64,000 nucleotides of DNA from an uncultured Clostridia bacterium (GCA_934778205.1 CAKVOD010000005.1:70166-134165), one strand, 5' to 3'. Positions 25,419 to 35,262 are shown, numbered from the stretch's first letter. Notes: generated by a model not told the origin, from the sequence alone. Program-made: numbers and translations.

Positions 25419-27785
25419 CTATTTTATATCCAAAACGATTGTCAAAACCGTTGGATTTCTACGCGTTTTGCGATTGAAAAATGAAGACAACGCTTTGCGC
25501 ACGGTAACCTTTAGCACTTGTATGTCGCAGTTCTTCAAATCACTTTGCAAGAGCGTTTCGCGGACAAACTGGCGCGCTTCCTCGACAAGACTTGATGCTT
25601 CGCTTGCGTATACAAGTCCGCGCGTGATGATTTCTGGGCCGTTTTTAATGATGCCCTTTTTGCGGTCGATTGAAACAACCGTTACGCACAAACCTTCTTC
25701 GCTGAGCGCAATTCTATCCTTGAGAACCGAACTATCAATTTCGCCGAAGCCGAGTCCATCAATGAGTCTTGAACCTGACGGAACTTTTCCAGAATCTTTG
25801 AACACATTTTGATTGACTTCAATGCAGTCGCCGATTTCACAAATCTTGATGTCGCTTTCATACATTCCGCACGCTAGCGCCAAATCTTTGTGGTGTTTGA
25901 GATGTTTATATTCGCCGTGAATAGGCACAAAATATTTTGGACGCAAGAGGTCGTGTACTTCTTTAATTTCGTCATAATGACCGTGTCCTGAAACGTGCAA
26001 TGGCATTAAGTATTCATAGATTACGTCCGCACCACGCTTGAAAAGAGCGTTGATTGTGTTGTTGACGGCTCTTTCGTTGCCTGGGATTGGCGAACTACTC
26101 AAAATAAAGCAGTCGTTTTCCGACACAACAACTTTATTGAAGTCGCCACTTGCGATTCTTGAAAGTCCGCTCATAGGTTCACCTTGGCTACCCGTTGTGA
26201 TGATGCAAAGTTCGCCGTCTGGGAAATTTTCGATGCGGTCAATATCAATGACATTGTCCATATTGAAGTGCAACTCATTGAGGCGCGATGCGACTTCCAT
26301 ATTTTTTATCATACTGCGACCACTGAACGCGACTTTACGCCCATACTTGTCCGCTGTGTTGCAAATTTGTTGGATTCTGTGGACATTGCTTGCAAATGTT
26401 GCGACAAAAATACGTTTTCCAACATTTTCGCCAAAAAGCATATCAAGACTTTCGCCGACACGACTTTCGCTCATTGAATGCCCTGCTTTTTCAACATTTG
26501 TACTCTCACACAACAAGAGCAAAACCCCTTTGTCGCCGATTTCTTTCATTCTTTGCGTGTCCGCAATCTGACCATCGACTGGCGTGAGGTCAATTTTGAA
26601 GTCGCCCGTGTGGAAAACTACGCCAACTGGCGTTGTGATTGAAACGGCATATGCGCCAACAATACTGTGATTGACGTGTAAAAATTCGACACTAAAACAA
26701 CCAAGTTGTACAGTTTCGCGCGGTTGTACTTCAACAAACTTTGCTTTGACGCGTGGATGTTCGCGCAGTTTGTTTTGAATAAATGCGTTTGTGAGTTTAC
26801 TGCCATAAACTGGCGCGTGGATTTCGTTTAGCGTATATGGCAAACCGCCAATGTGGTCCTCGTGGCCGTGAGTGATGACAAAACCACGAACTTTGTCTTT
26901 GTTTTCTACAAGATATGTGATGTCTGGAACTACAATATCAATCCCCGGCATATCTTCGGTTGGAAAACTCAAACCTGCATCAACAACAATAATATCGTCG
27001 CCATATTCAAGGACGGTCATATTTTTACCGATTTCGCCGACACCGCCCAAAAACATAACTTTCAAGTTATTTGGATCGCGCTCAACCAAAAATTCTGGGT
27101 TGATTTCCTCTTCTTCTTTTGCTTGCAAATTCATTCTTTTGCTTGCGCCACGACGCCCGCCACGTGATGCTAGTTGTTGTTTTTTGTCGTCGGTGTCAAA
27201 AAACTTGATTTTTGAACCATTTGCTGTTTCAATTGGCATATTTTTTGTGGCTTTTGCGTTATTTTTCAAGTTCTCGCGCTTGATTGTTTTTGCGACCTCT
27301 TTTGCAATTCTACTTCTTCGCGTGCTTCTTTGAGGTTGTTCTTTAGAGTTTTCGTTGTCCACAATTGCATCTACTTTGGCGTTTCTACGGCTTGTATTGT
27401 TGTTGATTGGCGCTCTTTTTGATGCTCTTTCTTCTATAACTTTTTCCTTATGCGGTGGAAAATTGTTGTTTTTTCTAAAGTTCCTTTTTGAAAAATTTTG
27501 CGCATTTGGCGCACTTTCGCCTACTTGCACTTCGACAACTGCCTTGTTTGGCGCGTTGCGTTTCTCTATTCTTTGCGCTCCAAAATTGTTTTGACGCGCG
27601 TTGTTTTCTCTTTTGTTTGCGACATTTGCGTTGCGACTTTGTGGTGCGGTTGAGTTGCTTTCGCTGACTCTATCCTTATTTACTCTTTCTTTATTGATAG
27701 TATTTTTTGTTTCTTCTTTGCGGCGACCGTTTATTTCGGAAAGTATTTCCTCATAACTCAGTGTCGGTTCTTCAAATTCTTCCAT
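25419..27785 (-). CDS. rnj: Ribonuclease J with long basic N-terminal extension
   Basis: Metallo-beta-lactamase/beta-CASP 5' exonuclease and endonuclease for RNA decay. The catalytic domain begins near residue 240: VMFLGGVGEIGKNMTVLEYG, zinc motif THGHEDHIGG, HTGDFKID, beta-CASP ESTNVEKAGHS, and PLHVSGHGH. The C-terminal domain is complete. The first ~240 residues are low-complexity, rich in Arg, Asn and Lys (RRNAK, KRENLKNNAK), and probably a disordered RNA-binding tail. AGGAG lies 13 bases before the ATG, a long spacing. Confidence 0.95.
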   Translation of the reverse strand: MEEFEEPTLSYEEILSEINGRRKEETKNTINKERVNKDRVSESNSTAPQSRNANVANKRENNARQNNFGAQRIEKRNAPNKAVVEVQVGESAPNAQNFSKRNFRKNNNFPPHKEKVIEERASKRAPINNNTSRRNAKVDAIVDNENSKEQPQRSTRRSRIAKEVAKTIKRENLKNNAKATKNMPIETANGSKIKFFDTDDKKQQLASRGGRRGASKRMNLQAKEEEEINPEFLVERDPNNLKVMFLGGVGEIGKNMTVLEYGDDIIVVDAGLSFPTEDMPGIDIVVPDITYLVENKDKVRGFVITHGHEDHIGGLPYTLNEIHAPVYGSKLTNAFIQNKLREHPRVKAKFVEVQPRETVQLGCFSVEFLHVNHSIVGAYAVSITTPVGVVFHTGDFKIDLTPVDGQIADTQRMKEIGDKGVLLLLCESTNVEKAGHSMSESRVGESLDMLFGENVGKRIFVATFASNVHRIQQICNTADKYGRKVAFSGRSMIKNMEVASRLNELHFNMDNVIDIDRIENFPDGELCIITTGSQGEPMSGLSRIASGDFNKVVVSENDCFILSSSPIPGNERAVNNTINALFKRGADVIYEYLMPLHVSGHGHYDEIKEVHDLLRPKYFVPIHGEYKHLKHHKDLALACGMYESDIKICEIGDCIEVNQNVFKDSGKVPSGSRLIDGLGFGEIDSSVLKDRIALSEEGLCVTVVSIDRKKGIIKNGPEIITRGLVYASEASSLVEEARQFVRETLLQSDLKNCDIQVLKVTVRKALSSFFNRKTRRNPTVLTIVLDIK

Positions 27786-27826
27786 TTTTGATAATATTCT
27801 CCTTTACTTATAATGATAATTAAAAT

Positions 27827-28771
27827 TTATATAACAAATTTCGATTGTTTTGCGCGGTCGTGTTCCGCGAATTTGCGTGGACTCATAATGTTGCTTGGGT
27901 CAAGATAAAAGCGCATTCCTTGCGACTCGTAGTAGTTTACCATAAACACTACGTTGACAAATACCACTGTAAGTGGCAGTGTGAACAATAGCGATGCGCC
28001 GAATGTGTAGCGAGCGCAAACAAAGTTTGTGACAAACGCGAAAATTACAAGCACGATAATGTTTGAAAGCGTTCTCCAAAATCTATGGCTGACAACTTTG
28101 ACACCCTCGGCAAAACTTTTGCCGACTCTATCGCTGTGCAACACTAGGTGTGGCACAAAGCACGACAAGAGTGCTGACTCAAGCGAAAGCACAAACATTG
28201 AGATTAAGACAAACAACATTGGCGCAAGTACGCCCCAAATTTCGCTTGTTGACATTAAATTTAATACAAAGTATCCGCTGACACCAATTATTGCCCAGAA
28301 TGGCAATTTTATAAATGTTTGAATCAATCCTTGCAAAAGCGCGCGACCAAAATAGCGAATGTAAGCGCCACAAAAACCGACGCGCGTCAAGCTTGACATT
28401 GCGCCACGCAAAACTTCGCAGTTTGCCAAACTTGCGGAATTAAAGACGACTGCAAGCAAAAACAAACCGACGCACACACCGATGATGTTTGGCATAAGCG
28501 CTTCAAGATTTTTGCCAATTATATCTATGGCACTACCCGCCAAGTCAACAAATTTTTGACTGACTTCAGTTGTGCTATATGCGTATAGTTTGCTCCAAAG
28601 CTCGCTGAAAGCGGTAAAGAAACCGCCGTCAGAAAGTGTTTTGACGATGTCATATCCAATCAAAACAACGGCGCCACCAAATATCGCTAGCACGACCAAC
28701 ATATATGCCATATTTTTCCAAACTAGCGAAAAATTTGTGGACAATACTTTCAACGAATTGCGCAATACCAT
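27827..28771 (-). CDS. Polytopic membrane protein, 314 aa, unknown function
   Basis: About six hydrophobic segments are visible (MAYMLVVLAIFGGAVVLIGY, NIIGVCVGLFLLAVVF, AIIGVSGYFVLNLM, LAPMLFVLISMFVLSLESAL, LSNIIVLVIFAFVTNFV, LFTLPLTVVFVNVVFMV). A short loop and a polar C-terminus follow. The arrangement recalls DUF975-like bacterial membrane proteins, but I do not claim the family. The ATG at 28771 has GGGAGGA six bases upstream. It lies upstream of rnj with ~40 bp between. Confidence 0.75.
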   Translation of the reverse strand: MVLRNSLKVLSTNFSLVWKNMAYMLVVLAIFGGAVVLIGYDIVKTLSDGGFFTAFSELWSKLYAYSTTEVSQKFVDLAGSAIDIIGKNLEALMPNIIGVCVGLFLLAVVFNSASLANCEVLRGAMSSLTRVGFCGAYIRYFGRALLQGLIQTFIKLPFWAIIGVSGYFVLNLMSTSEIWGVLAPMLFVLISMFVLSLESALLSCFVPHLVLHSDRVGKSFAEGVKVVSHRFWRTLSNIIVLVIFAFVTNFVCARYTFGASLLFTLPLTVVFVNVVFMVNYYESQGMRFYLDPSNIMSPRKFAEHDRAKQSKFVI

Positions 28772-28988
28772 TTTATGTCCTCCCGATGAACAACATACCA
28801 AGCGTTTTTAACATACACAATAATTACAAAGTTATTTATGTTTGAACAAAAAATTGACAAATAAAAACAAAAACGACTTTTAATATCAGTCAATAATTCA
28901 AACTTGATTGCAAAATTATTAAACTTTTCAATTCAATTTGCGCAAAATGCGCGCATAGTACCTTTGCAAGATTTATTGCGACGATAGT

Positions 28989-29017
28989 ATTATACAACAA
29001 AGCAAAAAAAATTGCAA
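28989..29017 (-). promoter_or_regulatory. Promoter upstream of the 27827-28771 membrane gene
   Basis: TTGCAA (29012-29017), spacer 17, perfect TATAAT (28989-28994) on the minus strand. It may also drive rnj-trmR-trhP. The rest of 28772-29169 holds only the locus B terminator. Confidence 0.6.
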
Positions 29018-29034
29018 GCGTTTTTTGCAAATCA

Positions 29035-29071
29035 AAAAAATGAGAAAACTTTTTTCGCTTTCTCATTTTTT
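29035..29071 (-). terminator. Terminator downstream of surface locus B
   Basis: A 13-bp perfect stem AAAAAATGAGAAA/TTTCTCATTTTTT with an 11-nt loop, 100 bases past the locus B stop; T-rich on both strands. Confidence 0.7.
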
Positions 29072-29169
29072 AAAATTGTTTTTCAATTGCATTATATTTT
29101 AATAAAAATGCCTTGCTATTTCAAATTTTCACAACATTTTAATTTTGCATATTACTTATAAAAAATTGC

Positions 29170-30352
29170 CTATATACATATCATACTTGACGACGCTCCG
29201 CCACTAAAGGTGAACGTTATATTTTTATTGTCTTTTGTGACTGTATAAGTGATTTTGTTTTTGTTTGCCGTGTCTAAAGTGCAATCACCACTCACAGTCA
29301 TTGTCCACATATATGGCTTGCTGACAAGTATTGTTATAGAATCTCCAATATTTTGCGTAAGCGTAAGAGGAGCACTCATATTCCCCGTCAACACCAATTG
29401 GCTCGTTGTTCCATCGCTCGACATAACATAAAGGAATATCGCGCCACTTTCTACACCAGACACACTGCTCATAATTGTTGTTGTAGACGTCGTTACCTTT
29501 TCTCCCCACACGGCTTTTAAAATGCAACCATAACCTATATCGCCAGAATTGTATCCGCCTGTAAAAATGACACCTGTCAAATAGTTGCCTCCAGATGTAA
29601 CAATGTTTTTAGAAATAGTTACGTTGCCGTCAGTTGGGAAGACGATTTCAAACCCAATAAATGCTTTTTCCATTTCTAAACTTGACAGATAATTTGACAA
29701 AGGGGTTAAATCAAGCGAAGTAAGTACTATATTAGGTTTAATGCCACTATTCCCACCGTCGTACCCCCACAATTGTTCATCTATCACTAATGTTGCATTG
29801 GGAAAGGTATAATCACCACTGTATGTACCATGGCCGTAGCCTAATGCCCCAGTGAATTTTGAAAGAGTTGCACCATTTTTAAAAGAATCTTCTTCTAACG
29901 TTACTGTTATACCCATTTGCCCACTATGATAAGTTCCTTTTACACTTAGTTTACTTGAGTCTAGTGACAAAAATGTGTCAAGCCCAGTAAGCTTGCTTTC
30001 ATCGTATCCCAAATCAAAAAGGATATCAAGAAAACAAGCCGGGCCACGTGCCGCGGAAACTTTATCGTTGTCAACAGGACGAGCGGAAAAAAGCACCCCC
30101 AAAAAGAGAAACACAACCAAAGACCAAACCACTAAAAGTGTAGTTTGGAAAACAAAATTAGATTTAGTTTTATAACGTTCATTTTTGCAATTTTTGTAAA
30201 AAGTATTTACAACGTCATTTTTGTTGTTTTGCGATTTTGTGCTAGTATCTTGCAAATTTCGACAGTATTCCTCATTGTTTTGAGAAGTTATACTGTCATT
30301 TTTTGCATCATTATACCCCCCCCCCCCCTAGCAATTTTGTTCTAAAAATCAT
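29170..30352 (-). CDS. Surface protein B with poly-G tract (out of frame as given)
   Basis: Second member of the surface-protein family. AAAGGAGAG precedes an ATG at 30352 reading MIFRTKLL into 13 G and then GTA TAA, a stop. With 12 or 15 G the frame continues for about 393 residues. It has a polar N-region of ~55 residues, a membrane anchor (TTLLVVWSLVVFLFLGVLF), then a Ser/Thr/Gly-rich beta ectodomain without GLUG repeats. The C-terminal domain (SITILVSKPYMWTMTVSG) ends SSSMICI. The anchor, leader layout, promoter and C-terminal domain match loci A and C. Predicted OFF in this copy. Confidence 0.75.
30316..30328 (-). repeat. G13 homopolymer, locus B
   Basis: Thirteen G on the coding strand directly after the eighth codon. 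Twelve or fifteen would be in frame. TATAATGATG follows, which supplies the out-of-frame stop. Confidence 0.9.
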
Positions 30353-30389
30353 AATAAAAACTCTCCTTTAAAGTTGATTTATATGCTTT

Positions 30390-30419
30390 AGTATAACACA
30401 AACCGCCCCCAAAATACAA
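30390..30419 (-). promoter_or_regulatory. Promoter of surface locus B
   Basis: TTGTAT (30414-30419), spacer 18, TATACT (30390-30395) on the minus strand with TGTGT before the -10. It resembles the A and C promoters but is less close than they are to each other. Confidence 0.5.
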
Positions 30420-30558
30420 ACACTTTATATATGTTTTTTAAAATTTTGATTTTTTATCATTATATAAATCAATTTCGCCATCAATGGCTATGAATTTGCA
30501 TATTATTTGAATTATCATAAATTTTAATTGCCTTGCGAACGCAATACACAAAAAAAGA

Positions 30559-30582
30559 AAAGTGCCGAATGTTTGGCACTTT
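30559..30582 (-). terminator. Terminator of the phage late operon
   Basis: AAAGTGCC/GGCACTTT, 8-bp stem with an 8-nt loop, extended by GGGG on the upstream side and followed by a CTTTTTTT tract in the minus direction. It starts 12 bases past the holin stop. Confidence 0.8.
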
Positions 30583-30593
30583 CCCCTTTGGGT

Positions 30594-31010
30594 CTAACTG
30601 TTTTTATTGCTATTGTTTGCTTTGATTGTAACTGCGTCGCTTGAAATTGGTGTATCGGCGCTTTTCATATCAGCGTCGGGCGTTATCACAATTTCAATTT
30701 CGTGCGCTCTTGTTTCGGTGGCGGGTTCTTTGAGAGGCAACGTTGTCTCTTTTGATTCCGCCGTGTCTTTTTTATTGTCGTCCGCCTTTTTGTCGGCATC
30801 CGCTTTTGATGTGTCGGTAAATTCGTATCCGTCCTTTTGGACAAACCCTAGCACGGTTACCACTCCTAGAACTGCCATTACAATGTCGTTGTACAACGCA
30901 TTGTCAATTTGTATATGAAATGCACGCGCGACGGTGTTTAGCAACAACAAAAATGCCATACTTAGTGCGACCCAAAAATTGTAGTGTTTCATTTTTTCAA
31001 ATAATTTCAA
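30594..31010 (-). CDS. Phage holin, phi-LC3-like
   Basis: The N-terminal half KHYNFWVALSMAFLLLLNTV and YNDIVMAVLGVVTVLGFVQK is the two-helix membrane core of phi-LC3 type holins, which form lesions for lysin release. The C-terminal ~75 residues are a charged, low-complexity tail, longer than in relatives. A TTG start at 31010 has GAGG six bases upstream; the in-frame ATG six codons later lacks an SD. It is the last gene of the phage operon, and no endolysin accompanies it. Confidence 0.8.
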   Translation of the reverse strand: MKLFEKMKHYNFWVALSMAFLLLLNTVARAFHIQIDNALYNDIVMAVLGVVTVLGFVQKDGYEFTDTSKADADKKADDNKKDTAESKETTLPLKEPATETRAHEIEIVITPDADMKSADTPISSDAVTIKANNSNKNS

Positions 31011-31039
31011 TTTTTACCTCGCTTTAAAGCGAAATCTTT

Positions 31040-31275
31040 GCACTAAACCCTACTATTGCAGTGTATGCAAGCGAATTTCCTTTTGTCACTCATTTTTACC
31101 GCTTATCCCTTCCGGCAAGGCTCGCCTTGACTGCAGGTTTGTTTGTCGTCTCACAACGACACATACACACCAACCAACACCTGCACCTGTGCCATCTGGC
31201 ACTCTCCGCGTTGGCGAGGGCTGACGTCTCCTCCTTTGGTCGAAATGACAGGAGAGGAGTTCAAATCCACTAGCC
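31040..31275. repeat. REP-like fragments and hairpin inside the phage module
   Basis: The 330-bp gap between the two holin genes holds a diverged REP (cccttccggcaagg .. ggtcgaaatgac near 31240) and the hairpin GTGCC-ATCT-GGCAC at 31189-31202 flanked by acctgcacct. No gene was seen here. Host-type repeats inside a phage region argue for long residence. Confidence 0.65.
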
Positions 31276-31341
31276 ACTACGACTTTTTATAATTTATGTG
31301 ATTATAAAAGATGTTCTAATTCCTCTATTCAAACCCTATTT

Positions 31342-31653
31342 TCACGCGACGTGGGCGCGGTCGGAAAGGTCGGGCGCGTGGTTGCACGAATAGAGGGGAC
31401 AAACGCGGTTTTTTATGATTGCGGTTTGAAGTTGCTTGATTTCGGCTTTGATTTCACTTATATCTTTTTTCACTTCCTTGACGTCTTGGCTAATATCCTC
31501 GACTGCGCCGAGATTTTGCGCAAGCGCGTCGATTGTGTTTTGATACTTGTTTTCACGCGTGCGACTGTCTTTTAATTCAAACATTAATAGATAGACAAAC
31601 ATCACGGCGAAAATGCCGTTACCAACGGCTAGTTGTATGAGTTCTTCCCACAT
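31342..31653 (-). CDS. BhlA/UviB-like holin
   Basis: 103 residues: one N-terminal membrane segment (GNGIFAVMFVYLLMFELK), then a charged coiled-coil (VKEVKKDISEIKAEIKQLQT). This matches the BhlA/UviB bacteriocin-associated holin-like layout. Its ATG overlaps the stop region of the preceding coiled-coil gene (one base apart), so translation is probably coupled. Confidence 0.75.
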   Translation of the reverse strand: MWEELIQLAVGNGIFAVMFVYLLMFELKDSRTRENKYQNTIDALAQNLGAVEDISQDVKEVKKDISEIKAEIKQLQTAIIKNRVCPLYSCNHAPDLSDRAHVA

Positions 31654-31654
31654 A

Positions 31655-32947
31655 TTAGCGCGCCTTGGTTTTATAAATATAGTAGGAAAGACTTGTTCCT
31701 AAAATATCGCGAATGAATGAATTGTTGGACAATTCAGCAAGCGCGTCGTCTTTGGAGAGTGAATCTAGATATTTGTCGACTGCCGTTTCATACTCTTTTT
31801 GTTTGTTTGCTTTGATTGTATCTTGATTTGCAAAATATTTGTAAATTTGGCTCAAGTAATCTTCGTCGACTTGTTGATTTCTTTTTTGCGCGTTCGCTTT
31901 ATATTGGGCTTCAATTTGCGCAATTTTGTTGTTATATTCCAAAATTTCATCATTTTTTGCTTGCAAATCTTCTTTTAGCGCGTTTATTTTGTCATTGACT
32001 TTGACGGCGTATGTGATATTAAACTCATCGAGCGCTTTTTGACGCTCCTCATTTAATGTATTTATTTTATCGTTGATTGAGGCTATATTTTCGCCAAACG
32101 TTTTATCAATGTTAATCAATTTTTCGACAAGTTCTTTATCAAACGCGTTGAGATTGTTTATCACAATACTACTGCGTTGAAGCCCGCGCTTTAGAGCGTC
32201 GTTTTCAGCGTTACGCTTGTATGCGTTATAGTAGTTTTGCAATTGCGCTTTGTCTAGTTCACTTTGCGCACGCAAACTCTCTTCCTTGCCGTCAAAACTA
32301 CTTATTTTTTTGTCGGTGGTGTTGTTGATTGCGTCCTTTTGCGCTTTTGCATATTCGGCGAGCGAACTTTCTGCTTCCCCCCTCAATTCGTCATCAGTTT
32401 TTTTGATTGTTTCTTTGCGGTCAAGGGTGAGGTCTTCGCTCATTTTGTCGCCCTTCTTTGGAAAGATATCGTATTTAGTGTCGATTCCAACAATTTGCGA
32501 TTTGAGGTCATCTAGCATACTATCTTTTTGAGAAGGCGTTTCGGGTGTAGATGAAGGCTCTTCAGCGGAATTATTTTCAGACGCACTTGAATTGATTGTG
32601 TCAAAAAACTTTTTAAATGCGTCACTGACTGCACTATTTTTTGCTGGCGCGACGCCTGCGTTGGGTGCTTTATCTTCCGCTTTTTCTTTGTTATTTTCAG
32701 TCAAGTTTGAGTCTTTGTTTTCTTGCTTCAAATTTTCCATATTTGATTTTTCTTGTGTATTTTTTGCAAAAAGTGTGTTTTTTTCATCATTTTTTGCGTT
32801 TTTTTCAGTGTTTTGCGTCAAACTTTCTAAATTAGTGTTTGGCGCCACAAGTTTTTCAGCTGGATTGACTGTGTTTTCGTCGTCCTTTTTTTTGCGCTTT
32901 TTAGATAATTCCAAAAGGTCAGTTTCAGAAAAATTTACTACTGTCAT
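31655..32947 (-). CDS. Phage coiled-coil structural or ejection protein
   Basis: 430 residues. The first ~170 are low-complexity and charged (NTEKNAKNDEKN, NKEKAEDKAPN); residues ~200-390 form long coiled coils (DKINTLNEERQKALDEF, KINALKEDLQAKNDEI). No membrane span. Position after the tail hub and before the holins suggests an internal/ejection or tail-tip protein; sequence alone does not settle it. It is preceded by AAGGAG. Confidence 0.7.
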   Translation of the reverse strand: MTVVNFSETDLLELSKKRKKKDDENTVNPAEKLVAPNTNLESLTQNTEKNAKNDEKNTLFAKNTQEKSNMENLKQENKDSNLTENNKEKAEDKAPNAGVAPAKNSAVSDAFKKFFDTINSSASENNSAEEPSSTPETPSQKDSMLDDLKSQIVGIDTKYDIFPKKGDKMSEDLTLDRKETIKKTDDELRGEAESSLAEYAKAQKDAINNTTDKKISSFDGKEESLRAQSELDKAQLQNYYNAYKRNAENDALKRGLQRSSIVINNLNAFDKELVEKLINIDKTFGENIASINDKINTLNEERQKALDEFNITYAVKVNDKINALKEDLQAKNDEILEYNNKIAQIEAQYKANAQKRNQQVDEDYLSQIYKYFANQDTIKANKQKEYETAVDKYLDSLSKDDALAELSNNSFIRDILGTSLSYYIYKTKAR

Positions 32948-33049
32948 ATTTTTGCTCCTTTTTTGTTATGTTGATTTTTGCTCTACCCTTTTGAAGAGAG
33001 AGATAGAACCCGCGTTTTAGTTCCTTTTGAATTGCTTTGTTCAAAAATT

Positions 33050-34549
33050 CTATTCCTCCAAAACGTCTATATCAAGACTGAGGTTTGATATGTGGAGTGT
33101 TTGTGAATTAGAATCAATCGCAACACTAATTTTGACACCCTTGACATTGCAAACAAGTTTTTGCAGTTTATCACTACCCAAAACGTGCAATGTTTGCGAC
33201 TCTCGCTCAGTTTTGATTGTAATGTCGACGTCTGTTGGCGAAATCAAGCTGATGCTCCGCACGGACTTTTGCGCAAGCGTTGAAAGGTCGGTTGCGGGTG
33301 ACTGCCAACACTTTTTTGTTGCGGAATCAAAAATTTTGCCGTCGTCGGTCAATTGCCCGATTTTTTGGTTGTTCGCGCCGTTAAAGAGCACGGCAAGTCT
33401 TTGCCAGCCGTCGAACACAAACGATGCCATTGCGCAAATATCGATACCGCGGGTTATGTTCAGTTTTTGCGTTTGTAAGTCAAATTCAATTAGTACATTG
33501 TTTTTATAATCGGTTTCGCTTTCGCAGGAAATGTTTTTGCCGTCGTCAAAATTCATACGCGCGGATAAATAATATTTGCCGTCGTAATAGCAAGCACAAG
33601 CGGTGTTTAGCGCGGTTTTGTCAAACAAATCGTTGATTTTGATGTTGTATTTATACACGCTTGAACCAACGCAATAATATAATCCGTCTGTTGCAAGATA
33701 TACAATGCGGTCGCCACATACGGTCGCGGTATTTGCGTAGATGAGATTTGAAGTGTGGCAAATGTGCGTAACGCTAAATTCGCTTTGGTCGCCATAGGCG
33801 GACAGGCGCGAAACGCCAAAATCGCGAATGAGATAGACATAGTCATTCAAACTCAACACTTTGTTGATGTTGCCACGGTCGTCCACTAATTCAATGAAGC
33901 CCCCTGCGTCACTCGTTTCATTCCAATTCGTGATGTCAAAGTCCTTACTGAAACGCACTTGATGCTTGTTTGTCGAGGTTGTGGCAAAAAGACGCTCGTA
34001 GTGCGAACAAAGGCTTGTGAGATGCAAATTTTTCGTGCTTTTGACAGGTGTTGTGTCTAGATTCCAAAGATACATATCGTCGGTCGGGCTACAAATGACT
34101 GAAACATACTTGCCGTTGTACTTGTAGTTTATGACCGTTGGAATCGACGTGAAGGGCTCTGTGAATATTTTTGTGAACACAGGTGCGTAGGTTGGCATAA
34201 ACGACTTGTAAATATAGCCGTTGTCACAGTAGACAAGAAGAATATCTCTTTCAGTGCCTGTGGTTTCCGCCGTGATGTGCGTGTTCCAGATGCGCAATGG
34301 TTTTGCATTTGAAATCGGGGCTTGAAATGTCAATGTTTCGCCCGATTTGAGACTTGGGGTAGTCAAGTCTTTAATACCGTGCCCCTGCTTTAATGATTTG
34401 TCCTTATATTTTACGTTGTATGCCATATACGCATAGTCCATTGAAAGTGCGTTTTCGTCGACGTCGCGATTGACGCCTTTGCTGAAATCGTCAAAACTAT
34501 ATGTATACGATTTTGAATTTTGCCGTGGTTGTTTTTTGTTGTAATACAT
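33050..34549 (-). CDS. Phage tail hub / DNA-stabilisation-like protein
   Basis: 499 residues, all beta by appearance. The opening SYTYSFDDFSKGVNRDVDEN is common in tail-hub proteins of short-tailed phages, and repeated propeller-like units follow (GDRIVYLATDGLYYCVGSS, GKYYLSARMNF, VFDGWQRLAVLF). Order after the connector fits a P22 gp10-like role, plugging the head vertex and building the tail. AAGGAG precedes the ATG. Confidence 0.65.
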   Translation of the reverse strand: MYYNKKQPRQNSKSYTYSFDDFSKGVNRDVDENALSMDYAYMAYNVKYKDKSLKQGHGIKDLTTPSLKSGETLTFQAPISNAKPLRIWNTHITAETTGTERDILLVYCDNGYIYKSFMPTYAPVFTKIFTEPFTSIPTVINYKYNGKYVSVICSPTDDMYLWNLDTTPVKSTKNLHLTSLCSHYERLFATTSTNKHQVRFSKDFDITNWNETSDAGGFIELVDDRGNINKVLSLNDYVYLIRDFGVSRLSAYGDQSEFSVTHICHTSNLIYANTATVCGDRIVYLATDGLYYCVGSSVYKYNIKINDLFDKTALNTACACYYDGKYYLSARMNFDDGKNISCESETDYKNNVLIEFDLQTQKLNITRGIDICAMASFVFDGWQRLAVLFNGANNQKIGQLTDDGKIFDSATKKCWQSPATDLSTLAQKSVRSISLISPTDVDITIKTERESQTLHVLGSDKLQKLVCNVKGVKISVAIDSNSQTLHISNLSLDIDVLEE

Positions 34550-34592
34550 ATTTTCTCCTTTTAGTGAAAGTCACTTTTGAGGGTGGAATAAA

Positions 34593-35156
34593 TTACCAAA
34601 TGCGCGGTTTTATGTTAAGACTGCGCACGGGAGTTAGTGCCGATTTGATTGCATCGCGATAGCGCGAGTCAAACATATTCGCTTCACTCAACTTCCCTTT
34701 GTAAAGACAATACTCGGTTGCAACGCCTAGTGCGATGAGGCGTGGCGTGACGCCTAGTGCTTCAAAATCAATGTCCGCTGTAAATGACGAAAGCGGACTA
34801 GGCAAATATGAATATCGAACAAGCACTTTGCGCTGTCCTGTTTCCACTGTTGCCGATTGGCAGTTGAGCGTGAACTTTAGATATTCATTTCGCAAATTTT
34901 TTACAGCGTGCAATTTGTTGATTGACTTGCTGAGTTCGTCGAAATTAATTTTTCCGCCCACAAGTTGATATTCTTCTTCAATCATTTGTGGGAAATAGTC
35001 TGTCGAAAGTTCCGACAGAACTTCGTTGAGGCAAAACAAAAGCGTGTTGCACTCAGTTTGCGCGCGAGTGTCGGTTTCGCTGATTGTCGGGAGCGTTTCC
35101 GTTTCGCTGAGCGAAAGATAAACACCTGCGCGTTTTAATATATCACTTACTTTCAT
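34593..35156 (-). CDS. Phage head-tail connector (head completion) protein
   Basis: 187 residues, helical, beginning MKVSDILKRAGVYLSL and ending with a conserved-looking RYRDAIKSAL segment. Size and position between capsid and tail hub match gp4/gp6-type head-completion proteins. Unlike its neighbours it has no SD directly before the ATG. AGGAG lies 46 bases upstream, separated from the start by an 11-bp hairpin. Confidence 0.65.
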   Translation of the reverse strand: MKVSDILKRAGVYLSLSETETLPTISETDTRAQTECNTLLFCLNEVLSELSTDYFPQMIEEEYQLVGGKINFDELSKSINKLHAVKNLRNEYLKFTLNCQSATVETGQRKVLVRYSYLPSPLSSFTADIDFEALGVTPRLIALGVATEYCLYKGKLSEANMFDSRYRDAIKSALTPVRSLNIKPRIW

Positions 35157-35166
35157 ATCATTTTAT

Positions 35167-35210
35167 AATAGCGCACCCGAATTGCTTTAGGTGCGCTATT
35201 TTCTCCTTTT
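35167..35210 (-). promoter_or_regulatory. Hairpin-separated SD before the connector gene
   Basis: AGGAG (35207-35203), two bases, an 11-bp perfect hairpin AATAGCGCACC/GGTGCGCTATT with a 12-nt loop (35200-35167), ten bases, then ATG. If folded, the SD-to-start spacing falls to about 12. The opposite strand has a T-rich tail, so a terminator role there cannot be excluded. Confidence 0.45.
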
Positions 35211-35262
35211 TTGTTTTTCTGCGCGTTTTAGCACATCGAGAATTTACAGTGTATTTTAAAAT

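Noticed and set aside
31250..31275. tRNA T-arm-like gagttcaaatcc
   Set aside because: No acceptor, D or anticodon stems could be placed around it; it lies in a REP-like fragment.
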